Assembly (NCBI RefSeq): GCF_026340655.1
Contig: NZ_JAPEOZ010000001.1
Location: forward strand, 5,890,001-5,954,000
Source: Streptomyces sp. NBC_01275
GTDB lineage: Bacteria; Actinomycetota; Actinomycetes; Streptomycetales; Streptomycetaceae
DNA: 64,000 nucleotides
Reading direction: 5' to 3'
Positions 45,520-52,802 of the stretch are shown here, piece by piece. The translations under genes were made by a program, and so were the position numbers. The first letter of the stretch is position 1. Each line of letters starts with the position of its first letter. Below the pieces are notes generated by a model that had not been told where the DNA came from, ran no database searches, and was given only the letters and a program-made list of their open reading frames with translations.

Positions 45520-46731
45520 TCACAACCGATGCGCCGCCCCCGTGGGAGTGGCCCCCCGTGTGTCCAGCAACAGCTGGGCCTTCACCGACAGGCCCTGGAG
45601 GTCGTACGTGCGGTGCTGCTGGAGGAGGATCGTCAGGTCGGCGTCGGCGGCGGCCTCGTAGAGGGAGTCGGCGCGCGGCACCGGACGGTCCAGGACGCTC
45701 CAGGACGGTACGTGCGGGTCGTGGTAGCTGACGGCGGCGCCCAGCTCCATCAGACGGATCGCGATCTCGCGCGCGGGGGTGGCGGTCTGGTCGGCGAGGT
45801 CGGGCTTGTAGGTGACGCCGAGCAGCAGCACGCGCGCGCCCCGCGCCGACTTGCCGTGCTCGTTCAGGAGCGCGGCGGCGCGCTGGACGACGTAGCGGGG
45901 CATGCGGCTGTTGACCTGCTGGGCGAGTTCGACCATGCGCAGGGGGCCGCCGGGGTGGTGGCCGGTGCGGTCCAGGGGGACGGAGTGGCCGCCGACGCCC
46001 GGGCCGGGGCGGAACGCCTGGAAGCCGAACGGCTTGGTCTCCGCGCAGCGGATGACGTCCCACAGGTCGACGCCGAGGTCGTGGCAGAGGACGGCCATCT
46101 CGTTGACGAGGGCGATGTTGACGTGCCGGAAGTTGGTCTCCAGGAGCTGCACGGTCTCCGCTTCCCGCAGCCCACGCGCGCGTACCACCTTGTCGGTGAG
46201 ACGGCCGTAGAAGGCGGCGGCCGACTCGGTGCAGGCGGGGGTGAGGCCGCCGATGACCTTCGGGGTGGTGGCCGGGGAGAAGTCGCGGCCGCCGGGGTCG
46301 ACCCGGCTGGGGGAGTAGGCGAGGTGGAAGTCGCGGCCCGCGCGCAGGCCGGAGGTCTCCTCCAGGATCGGGCGCAGGAACTCCTCCGTCGTCCCCGGGT
46401 GCACGGGCGACTCGAGGATCACGGTGGTGTGCGGGCGCAGCTGTCCGGCCAGGGTGCGGGCGGCCGCCTCGACCTGGCTCAGGTCGAGTCCGCCGTCCGC
46501 GTCGCGCGGGGTGGGGGCGCAGATGACGGCCGTGCGCACCCGGCCCAGTTCCGCCGGGTCGGTGGCGGGCCGGAAACCCCCCGAGAGCATCCGGCGCAGT
46601 TCGGCGGGGCTGAGGGAGCCCGCCTCGGGGCCGGTCCGGTAGCCGAGGGTGGGGATGCCGGCGGCCACGGCGGCCTGGGCCAGGGGCAGGCCGAGCGGGC
46701 CGAGTCCGATGACGGCGAGATCTGCGGGCAT
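45520..46731 (-). CDS. UDP-glucose/GDP-mannose dehydrogenase-family protein with Cys-to-Ser change
   Basis: The 403-residue protein has a Rossmann start LAVIGLGPLGLPLAQAA, the CAPTPRDADGGLDLSQVEAA segment, LLETNFRHVNIALVNEMAVLC, and a C-terminal UDPG_MGDP_dh_C-like domain (VLLLGVTYKPDLADQTATPA). The catalytic motif, normally PGPGVGGHCIPVDP, reads PGPGVGGHSVPLDR, placing Ser250 at the nucleophile. It may be inactive or altered in mechanism. There is no sugar-polymer cluster around it. The start is ATG at 46729-46731. Confidence 0.82.
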   Translation of the reverse strand: MPADLAVIGLGPLGLPLAQAAVAAGIPTLGYRTGPEAGSLSPAELRRMLSGGFRPATDPAELGRVRTAVICAPTPRDADGGLDLSQVEAAARTLAGQLRPHTTVILESPVHPGTTEEFLRPILEETSGLRAGRDFHLAYSPSRVDPGGRDFSPATTPKVIGGLTPACTESAAAFYGRLTDKVVRARGLREAETVQLLETNFRHVNIALVNEMAVLCHDLGVDLWDVIRCAETKPFGFQAFRPGPGVGGHSVPLDRTGHHPGGPLRMVELAQQVNSRMPRYVVQRAAALLNEHGKSARGARVLLLGVTYKPDLADQTATPAREIAIRLMELGAAVSYHDPHVPSWSVLDRPVPRADSLYEAAADADLTILLQQHRTYDLQGLSVKAQLLLDTRGATPTGAAHRL

Positions 46732-46781
46732 GGCGTATGCCGTCCTTCCCAGTAACCGAAGCGGGACAGGTGCGCAAGCCC

Positions 46782-46906
46782 TGTGGACAGGATGGGCGAG
46801 CGCAATGTCAGACTAGGAGTAAATATGACCGTTATGCGGGATTGATCGACTGTGTTTTCCCGTAGACCCGTTCCGGTCACGTGAGTTTCCGGGAGAGTTG
46901 TCCACA
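46782..46906. promoter_or_regulatory. Two DnaA-box-like sites in the glpD upstream region
   Basis: TTGTCCACA at 46898-46906 matches the Streptomyces DnaA-box consensus exactly. TGTGGACAG at 46782-46790 is a one-mismatch copy in the opposite orientation. Two boxes suggest regulation or titration, not an origin. No -35/-10 pair for glpD could be fixed in this 292-bp gap. Confidence 0.4.
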
Positions 46907-47023
46907 GGCTGGGGGCATGTGGTGGCTGAAGTCGGGCAACAAGGTCAGAATCTGGTCATGGGGGAAACGGGCCGGGCCTCGCCCTGAGGGTGCGGCCGGC
47001 GCGACCGACAGCGGGAGGCAGCG

Positions 47024-48730
47024 GTGAGGACAGCGACACTGGGGCCGGCGCAGCGAGCCGAGTCTCTGGCGGGCATGGCCGAGCGCGAGCTGGACGTACT
47101 GGTCGTCGGAGCCGGAGTGGTCGGCGCGGGCACCGCCCTCGACGCCGTGACACGCGGCCTGTCCACGGGCCTGGTCGAAGCCCGGGACTGGGCGTCGGGC
47201 ACGTCGAGCAGGTCCAGCAAACTGATCCACGGCGGACTGCGCTATCTGGAGATGCTCGACTTCACCCTCGTCCGCGAGGCGCTGAAGGAACGCGGACTGC
47301 TCCTGGAACGCCTGGCCCCCCACCTGGTCAAGCCCGTTCCGTTCCTCTACCCGCTCCAGCACAAGGGCTGGGAGCGCCTCTACGCCGGCTCGGGCGTCGC
47401 GCTCTACGACGCGATGTCCATGGCCCGCGGCCACGGCCGGGGCCTGCCCCTGCACCGCCACCTCAGCCGCACCCGCGCCCTGCGCGTCGCCCCCGCCCTG
47501 AAGAAGGACGCCCTGGTCGGCGCGCTGCAGTACTACGACGCCCAGATGGACGACGCCCGCTTCGTCGCCACCCTCGTGCGCACGGCCGCGTCCTACGGCG
47601 CGAAGACGGCCAACCGCGCGCGCGTCACGAGCTTCCTGCGCGAGGGCGAACGAGTCGTCGGCGCACGCGTCCAGGACGTCGAGGGCGGCGGGGAGTACGA
47701 GATCCGCGCCCGCCAGATCGTCAACGCCACCGGCGTGTGGACCGACGACACGCAGGCGATGGTGGGCGAACGGGGACAGTTCCACGTCCGCGCCTCCAAG
47801 GGCATCCACCTGGTCGTCCCGAGGGACCGGATCAGCTCCTCCACCGGACTGATCCTGCGCACCGAGAAGTCCGTGCTGTTCGTCATCCCCTGGGGACGGC
47901 ACTGGATCATCGGCACCACCGACACCGACTGGGACCTCGACAAGGCCCACCCGGCCGCGTCCAGTGCGGACATCGACTACCTCCTTGAGCACGTGAACTC
48001 CGTGCTCCGCACCCCGCTCACCAGGGACGACGTCGAAGGCGTGTACGCAGGTCTACGACCGCTGCTGGCCGGCGAGTCGGACGCCACCAGCAAGCTGTCA
48101 CGCGAGCACACCGTCGCCCATCCGGTGCCGGGGCTCGTCGTGGTCGCGGGCGGCAAGTACACGACGTACCGGGTGATGGCCAAGGACGCCGTCGACGAGG
48201 CCGTGCACGGGCTCGACCAGCGCGTCGCCGAGTGCGTCACCGAGGACGTCCCGCTGCTGGGCGCGGAGGGCTACCGGGCCCTGTGGAACGCGCGAGCGCG
48301 GACGGCCGCACGGACCGGGCTGCACGTGGTGCGGATCGAGCACCTGCTGAATCGCTTCGGCACGATGTCCGAGGAGATCCTCGACCTCATCGCCTCGGAC
48401 CCCTCCCTCGGCGAGCCCCTCCAGGCCGCCGACGACTACCTCCGCGCCGAGATCGTCTACGCCGCCTCCCACGAGGGCGCACGCCATCTCGACGACGTGC
48501 TGACCCGACGCACCCGCATCTCCATCGAGACCTTCGACCGCGGGATGCGCAGCGCCCGGGAGGCAGCTGAGCTGATGGCGCCGGTGCTGGGCTGGGACAA
48601 GGACCAGATCGAGCGCGAGGTCGAGCACTACGAGAAGCGGGTGGAGGCCGAGCGCGAGTCCCAACTCCAGCCCGACGACCTGACGGCGGACGCGGCACGA
48701 CTGGGGGCGCCGGACATCGCGCCGCTGTGA
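47024..48730 (+). CDS. glpD: Aerobic glycerol-3-phosphate dehydrogenase
   Basis: This FAD flavoprotein oxidises glycerol-3-phosphate to dihydroxyacetone phosphate at the membrane and feeds the quinone pool. The 568-residue protein has the FAD dinucleotide-binding motif VLVVGAGVVGAGTALDA near residue 25, then GTSSRSSKLIHGGLRYLE, YAGLRPLL and a C-terminal helical domain with ARHLDDVLTRRTRI. GTG 47024 has GGGAGG upstream. Other glycerol genes are not adjacent. Confidence 0.95.
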   Translation: MRTATLGPAQRAESLAGMAERELDVLVVGAGVVGAGTALDAVTRGLSTGLVEARDWASGTSSRSSKLIHGGLRYLEMLDFTLVREALKERGLLLERLAPHLVKPVPFLYPLQHKGWERLYAGSGVALYDAMSMARGHGRGLPLHRHLSRTRALRVAPALKKDALVGALQYYDAQMDDARFVATLVRTAASYGAKTANRARVTSFLREGERVVGARVQDVEGGGEYEIRARQIVNATGVWTDDTQAMVGERGQFHVRASKGIHLVVPRDRISSSTGLILRTEKSVLFVIPWGRHWIIGTTDTDWDLDKAHPAASSADIDYLLEHVNSVLRTPLTRDDVEGVYAGLRPLLAGESDATSKLSREHTVAHPVPGLVVVAGGKYTTYRVMAKDAVDEAVHGLDQRVAECVTEDVPLLGAEGYRALWNARARTAARTGLHVVRIEHLLNRFGTMSEEILDLIASDPSLGEPLQAADDYLRAEIVYAASHEGARHLDDVLTRRTRISIETFDRGMRSAREAAELMAPVLGWDKDQIEREVEHYEKRVEAERESQLQPDDLTADAARLGAPDIAPL

Positions 48731-48813
48731 CGTGCGGGGCCTGTGGCCGGGTGCCCGCTCTTTCACTCGAACGGGTGTCGTGAACCGGGATCTCCGTTCG
48801 GAACCCGCTCGTT

Positions 48814-49860
48814 CTACGGGGTGCGGGGGCAGAACTCGGCGGCGAGCAGGGCCGGTTCGAGGCCGGGATCTGCGACCGCCGTCGTGTTCACCCGGAAGGT
48901 GAGGACACGCCGACCGTCGAGGGTGGCCGCGGTGCGCACGTAGCTGCCCGAGATCCGGCCGTTGTGCCCCCACACCGTGACGCCGCACGGAAGCCTCACG
49001 GGAAACAGCCCCATGCCGTACGAGCCGTGTGCGGTACGGGTGTCGAGCATCTCGCGCAGCCAACGCGAGGACAGCAGCTCGCCGCCGAGCAGCGCCGCGT
49101 AGAAGCGGTCCAGGTCGGCGAGCGTGGTCACCAACTCGCCCGCGGCCCCGGCCACCCGCGGGTCGAGCTCGGTGACGTCGGTTCCGTCCGTGTCGTAGGC
49201 GCGACCGTGCGGAGAGGGAAGAGAGGTGCGGGAGCCCGGGAAGGAGGTGCCCGTCAGACGCAGGGGAGCGATGATCCGCCGCTCGGCCTCCATGGCGTAC
49301 GAGTGGCCGGTGACCTGCTCGACGACCAGGCCGAGCAGGACGTAGTTGGTGTTGGAGTAGACGAAGCGGCCGCGGTCGGCCGGAGGGTGGGTGAGCGCGA
49401 TACGCACAGCTTGAAGCGGGGTGACGGGGACGACGCCCTCGGTGTCCCGGGTGAAGTCGTACAGGCCGCTGGTGTGGGTCAGCAGGGAACGCAGGGTCAG
49501 CGCGCGCCCGTCGTTGCCCGCCCCGCGCACCAGTCCCGGCAGATGCGACTCCACCGTGTCGGACAGCGACAGCCGGTGTTCGGCGGCCAGTTGGAGCACG
49601 ACGGTCGCGAGGAAGCTCTTCGTGACGCTGCCGGCCCGGAAGCGGTCGGCCCGGGAGATCCCGGGACCCGCCTCGGCGTAGCGGGTGCCGGACTCCTCAC
49701 GGGCCAGCAGGGCCGCGGCGGGGGCCTGACCCCGAGTGACGAGCAGGGGGAGAAGGGCATCCGTGGGCGGGGTCGAGGTCGCCTGCGATCCGGTCGCGGC
49801 CAGGCCGAGGAGAGCCAGGGCCAGCGACACGGCCGACAGGCTCCTGAACGGCGGCGACAT
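48814..49860 (-). CDS. Secreted serine hydrolase, class C beta-lactamase/D,D-peptidase family
   Basis: The 348-residue product has a signal peptide (LSAVSLALALLGLAATGSQA) and the three active-site motifs: SVTK (SxxK), YSNTNY (YxN) and HNG near residue 302. It probably hydrolyses D-Ala peptides or esters at the wall. ATG 49858-49860 has a strong AAAGGAGG site. A longer frame upstream would read a poly-proline tract out of the G-rich region and is rejected. It converges with glpD. Confidence 0.9.
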   Translation of the reverse strand: MSPPFRSLSAVSLALALLGLAATGSQATSTPPTDALLPLLVTRGQAPAAALLAREESGTRYAEAGPGISRADRFRAGSVTKSFLATVVLQLAAEHRLSLSDTVESHLPGLVRGAGNDGRALTLRSLLTHTSGLYDFTRDTEGVVPVTPLQAVRIALTHPPADRGRFVYSNTNYVLLGLVVEQVTGHSYAMEAERRIIAPLRLTGTSFPGSRTSLPSPHGRAYDTDGTDVTELDPRVAGAAGELVTTLADLDRFYAALLGGELLSSRWLREMLDTRTAHGSYGMGLFPVRLPCGVTVWGHNGRISGSYVRTAATLDGRRVLTFRVNTTAVADPGLEPALLAAEFCPRTP

Positions 49861-49939
49861 GCGGATCCTCCTTTCTCGTCGCGGTGCGGTCGAGTCCCGT
49901 CGAGTTCTGCCGAGTCGCGTCGAGCCCATCATCCAGGGG

Positions 49940-50176
49940 TGGGGAGGGGGCACTTCATCGGGGCCGGGGCCGGGCCGGGGCATGGGCATGGGGCGAGGCC
50001 TGGGCCGGGCATGGGCTTGGGCCGAGGTCCGGCCCAGGCCCGGCCGGTGCTTGGGCCGAGGGCGGGGCTTGGGCCTGGGCTTAGGGCTGGGCTTGGGCCG
50101 AGGGCGAGGGCGAGGGCGGGGGCGGGGAGGGGGAGGGGGAGGGGGAGGGGGAGGCGGAGGGAGGGGGGAAAGGGGG
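49940..50176. repeat. G-rich low-complexity tract with quadruplex potential
   Basis: The plus strand carries degenerate GGGCCTGGGCTTGGGCC repeats, then GGGCGA runs and six or more closely spaced G3-G6 tracts at 50101-50176. It lies between the serine hydrolase start and the first kinase gene. The rest of the 49861-50378 gap shows no gene. Confidence 0.75.
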
Positions 50177-50378
50177 AATTCGCAGGTGGGGCAGGTGGTG
50201 TTCCTCGGGTGGTGTGGGTGTTGTGGTGCTGTTTGGCCGGAGACTGCTGCACCTTCTGGCCTGAATGCTCCTGTCCTGGGGTGAGGTGTGGATGTCGTGA
50301 GAGGCACCCTGGGCGTCGGGCACTTGTCGGGTGAGGGACAATGAAGGCTCTGTCAGGGCGGGTTGCATGAGGGGACGC

Positions 50379-52577
50379 ATGTCGGAGGCGGAGCGGGCGG
50401 GGTCATCCCGTCAGGACAAGAGCGCACGTCTCCTCGCCGGGCGGTACCGGCTGGGAGACGTACTCGGCCGCGGCGGCATGGGGACGGTGTGGCGGGCGGA
50501 GGACGAGACCCTCGGACGCACTGTCGCCGTCAAGGAGCTGCGGTTCCCGGGGAACATCGACGACGACGAGAAGCGCCGGCTGATCACGCGGACGCTGCGC
50601 GAGGCCAAGGCCATTGCGCGGATCCGTAACAACAGCGCGGTGACGGTCTTCGACGTGGTCGACGAGGACGACCGGCCGTGGATCGTGATGGAGCTCGTCG
50701 AGGGCAAGTCGCTCGCCGAGGTCATCCGCGAGGACGGCGTGCTGGAGCCCAGGCGTGCGGCGGAGGTCGGGCTCGCGATTCTCGACGTGCTGCGTTCGGC
50801 GCACCGTGAGGGGATTCTGCACCGTGACGTGAAGCCGTCCAACGTGCTGATCGCCGAGGACGGCCGGGTCGTGCTCACTGACTTCGGTATCGCGCAGGTC
50901 GAGGGCGACCCGTCCATCACCTCCACCGGCATGCTCGTCGGCGCGCCCTCCTACATCTCCCCGGAGCGGGCCCGCGGGCACAAGCCGGGGCCGGCGGCGG
51001 ACCTGTGGTCGCTCGGCGGGCTGCTGTACGCGGCGGTCGAGGGCTCGCCCCCGTATGACAAGGGCTCCGCGATCGCCACGCTCACCGCGGTGATGACCGA
51101 GCCGTTGGAGGAGCCGAAGAACGCGGGTCCGCTGAGGGACGTCATCTACGGTCTGCTCACCAAGGATCCCGCACGGAGGCTCGATGACGCCGGTGCGCGG
51201 TCGATGCTCAGCGCGGTGATCCACGCGCCCGAGCCCAGGGAGGTCGAGCCGGCCGACGCGACGACGGTCGTGCCGCTGCCGGCACAGCCGGACTCCCCGG
51301 AGAACAAGGGGAGTTCGGGCGGCGGGGAGGCCGGCGAGAAGTTGCGCGGGGCGTTCCGGTCCGTGCGCAAGGCCGCCGTCGCGGCCGGAGCGGCCACCTC
51401 TGCGGCCGCGTCCCGCGCCAAGTCGACGAACGGGTCTGCGACTTCGGCTTCGACCGCGGCTTCGGCTGCGACTTCGGCTTCGGGGGCCGTGCGGGCGGAT
51501 GAGGCGAAGAAGGGCACCGGGGCTGCTGCGGCTTCCGCCGAGGTTACGGCTTCCTCTCCCTCTACCTCCGTCTCGCCCTCTCCTGCTTCTTCTTCCTTTT
51601 CCTCTTCCTCCCCTTCTGCCTCTGCTGTGTCTGCCTCGAAGGGCAGGACCACGGGTGCGGCCACGGTCACCACCGCTTCGGCGACCCCGTCGGCAGCCGG
51701 TGTCGGTTCTGGCGCCGGCGCCCGTGCCGGTGGGCGGAGTTCGGGGTGGCCCGTGATGACGCCTCCGGATCTGCCGCCGCGGTCGGTGCCCAGGGCGCCG
51801 CTCACCGATGTGGTGCCGAAGCGGACGCTGGTGATCATCGCGCTGGTGGTGGTGCTCGCGGTGCTCGGTACCGTGCTGGCCCTCACGCTGGGCGGCGGGG
51901 ACGACGACAAGGCGAGCGGCTCGAAGAGCGGTGGCTCCAAGGCGGTCGCGGGCGGCACGGCGAGCGACAGCGCGAGTGCCTCCACCAAGGAGGACAAGGG
52001 GGACTCGGAGTCCGGGGACGGCACGGACGGTGGGACCCGGACGGACGGTTCGGCGTCGCAGTCCGCCACGGCCGGCTCCTCGTCCAGCAACGGCGCCTCC
52101 ACGGACGGGGGCGCCGGGTCCGACGTATCCGCCAATGAGGACGGGCAGGCGACGACGACGTACAAGGGGAGTCAGGGGTACTCGATCGGGCTGCCCGCCG
52201 GGTGGGAGTTCCAGTCCACCGGGTCCGCGGGGGACCGGTTCACGGGGCCCGACGGGCAGAAGCTGCTCGTGGCCTGGACGACCACGCCCAAGGACGACCC
52301 CGTCGCCGACTGGGAGAACCAGGAGCGCTACATGACGCGCTCGCAGTACAAGAAGATCCGAATAGCGGAGGTGGACTACCGCGGCTGGAACACGGCCGAC
52401 TGGGAGTTCACCTATGTGGAGAGCGGGACCAAGTACCGCACGGTCGACCGTGGGTTCGTCGTGAACGGCAGCCTGGGGTACGCGCTGATGTACACGGCGA
52501 AGTCCGCCGCGTGGGGCACCGATCTGCGGGAGACCACCTGGGCGACGCTCGCGGACACCTTCACGCCGAAGAAGTAG
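50379..52577 (+). CDS. Receptor Ser/Thr protein kinase (PknB family), array member 1
   Basis: The 732-residue protein has an N-terminal kinase domain (about 21-290) with the glycine loop GRGGMGTVWRAED, VAVKEL, HRDVKPSNVLI, LTDFGIAQ and SPERARG. A Ser/Ala/Thr-rich linker of about 190 residues, a transmembrane helix at about 481-503, and an extracytoplasmic domain (about 595-732; YSIGLPAGWEF, ADWEFTYVESG) follow. It should be a membrane sensor kinase. ATG 50379 has AGGGG four bases before it. Upstream in-frame starts add poorly supported residues. Confidence 0.9.
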   Translation: MSEAERAGSSRQDKSARLLAGRYRLGDVLGRGGMGTVWRAEDETLGRTVAVKELRFPGNIDDDEKRRLITRTLREAKAIARIRNNSAVTVFDVVDEDDRPWIVMELVEGKSLAEVIREDGVLEPRRAAEVGLAILDVLRSAHREGILHRDVKPSNVLIAEDGRVVLTDFGIAQVEGDPSITSTGMLVGAPSYISPERARGHKPGPAADLWSLGGLLYAAVEGSPPYDKGSAIATLTAVMTEPLEEPKNAGPLRDVIYGLLTKDPARRLDDAGARSMLSAVIHAPEPREVEPADATTVVPLPAQPDSPENKGSSGGGEAGEKLRGAFRSVRKAAVAAGAATSAAASRAKSTNGSATSASTAASAATSASGAVRADEAKKGTGAAAASAEVTASSPSTSVSPSPASSSFSSSSPSASAVSASKGRTTGAATVTTASATPSAAGVGSGAGARAGGRSSGWPVMTPPDLPPRSVPRAPLTDVVPKRTLVIIALVVVLAVLGTVLALTLGGGDDDKASGSKSGGSKAVAGGTASDSASASTKEDKGDSESGDGTDGGTRTDGSASQSATAGSSSSNGASTDGGAGSDVSANEDGQATTTYKGSQGYSIGLPAGWEFQSTGSAGDRFTGPDGQKLLVAWTTTPKDDPVADWENQERYMTRSQYKKIRIAEVDYRGWNTADWEFTYVESGTKYRTVDRGFVVNGSLGYALMYTAKSAAWGTDLRETTWATLADTFTPKK

Positions 52578-52802
52578 CCGAAGTAGCCGAAGCAGCCGAA
52601 GTGGCGAGGCCTTCGGGGCCTGCTGGCGGTCCGTGCGGGGCCTGTTGCGGGTGCGAGATCTTGCATCCCCTCTTTGCGGGTTGCCTCCGGCACGTATCGT
52701 GAGTGCTTGCGGACCGTACGCAGCCAGCTGTACGGCCGAATATGGCTGGAACGGCACGCAAGGTGAACGGAATTGACCGACCTGGCGGCCGGGGGAGGCA
52801 AC

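Noticed and set aside
46820..46847. Seven-codon leader peptide (MTVMRD) with AGGAG before it upstream of glpD.
   Set aside because: Too short, no attenuator structure and no amino-acid theme. Probably chance.
46782..46906. Replication origin.
   Set aside because: Only two DnaA boxes and no dnaA, dnaN or box cluster nearby.
49861..50307. N-terminal extension of the serine hydrolase with long proline/arginine repeats.
   Set aside because: A signal peptide with a perfect AAAGGAGG site starts at 49860. The extension simply translates the G-rich tract from the other strand.
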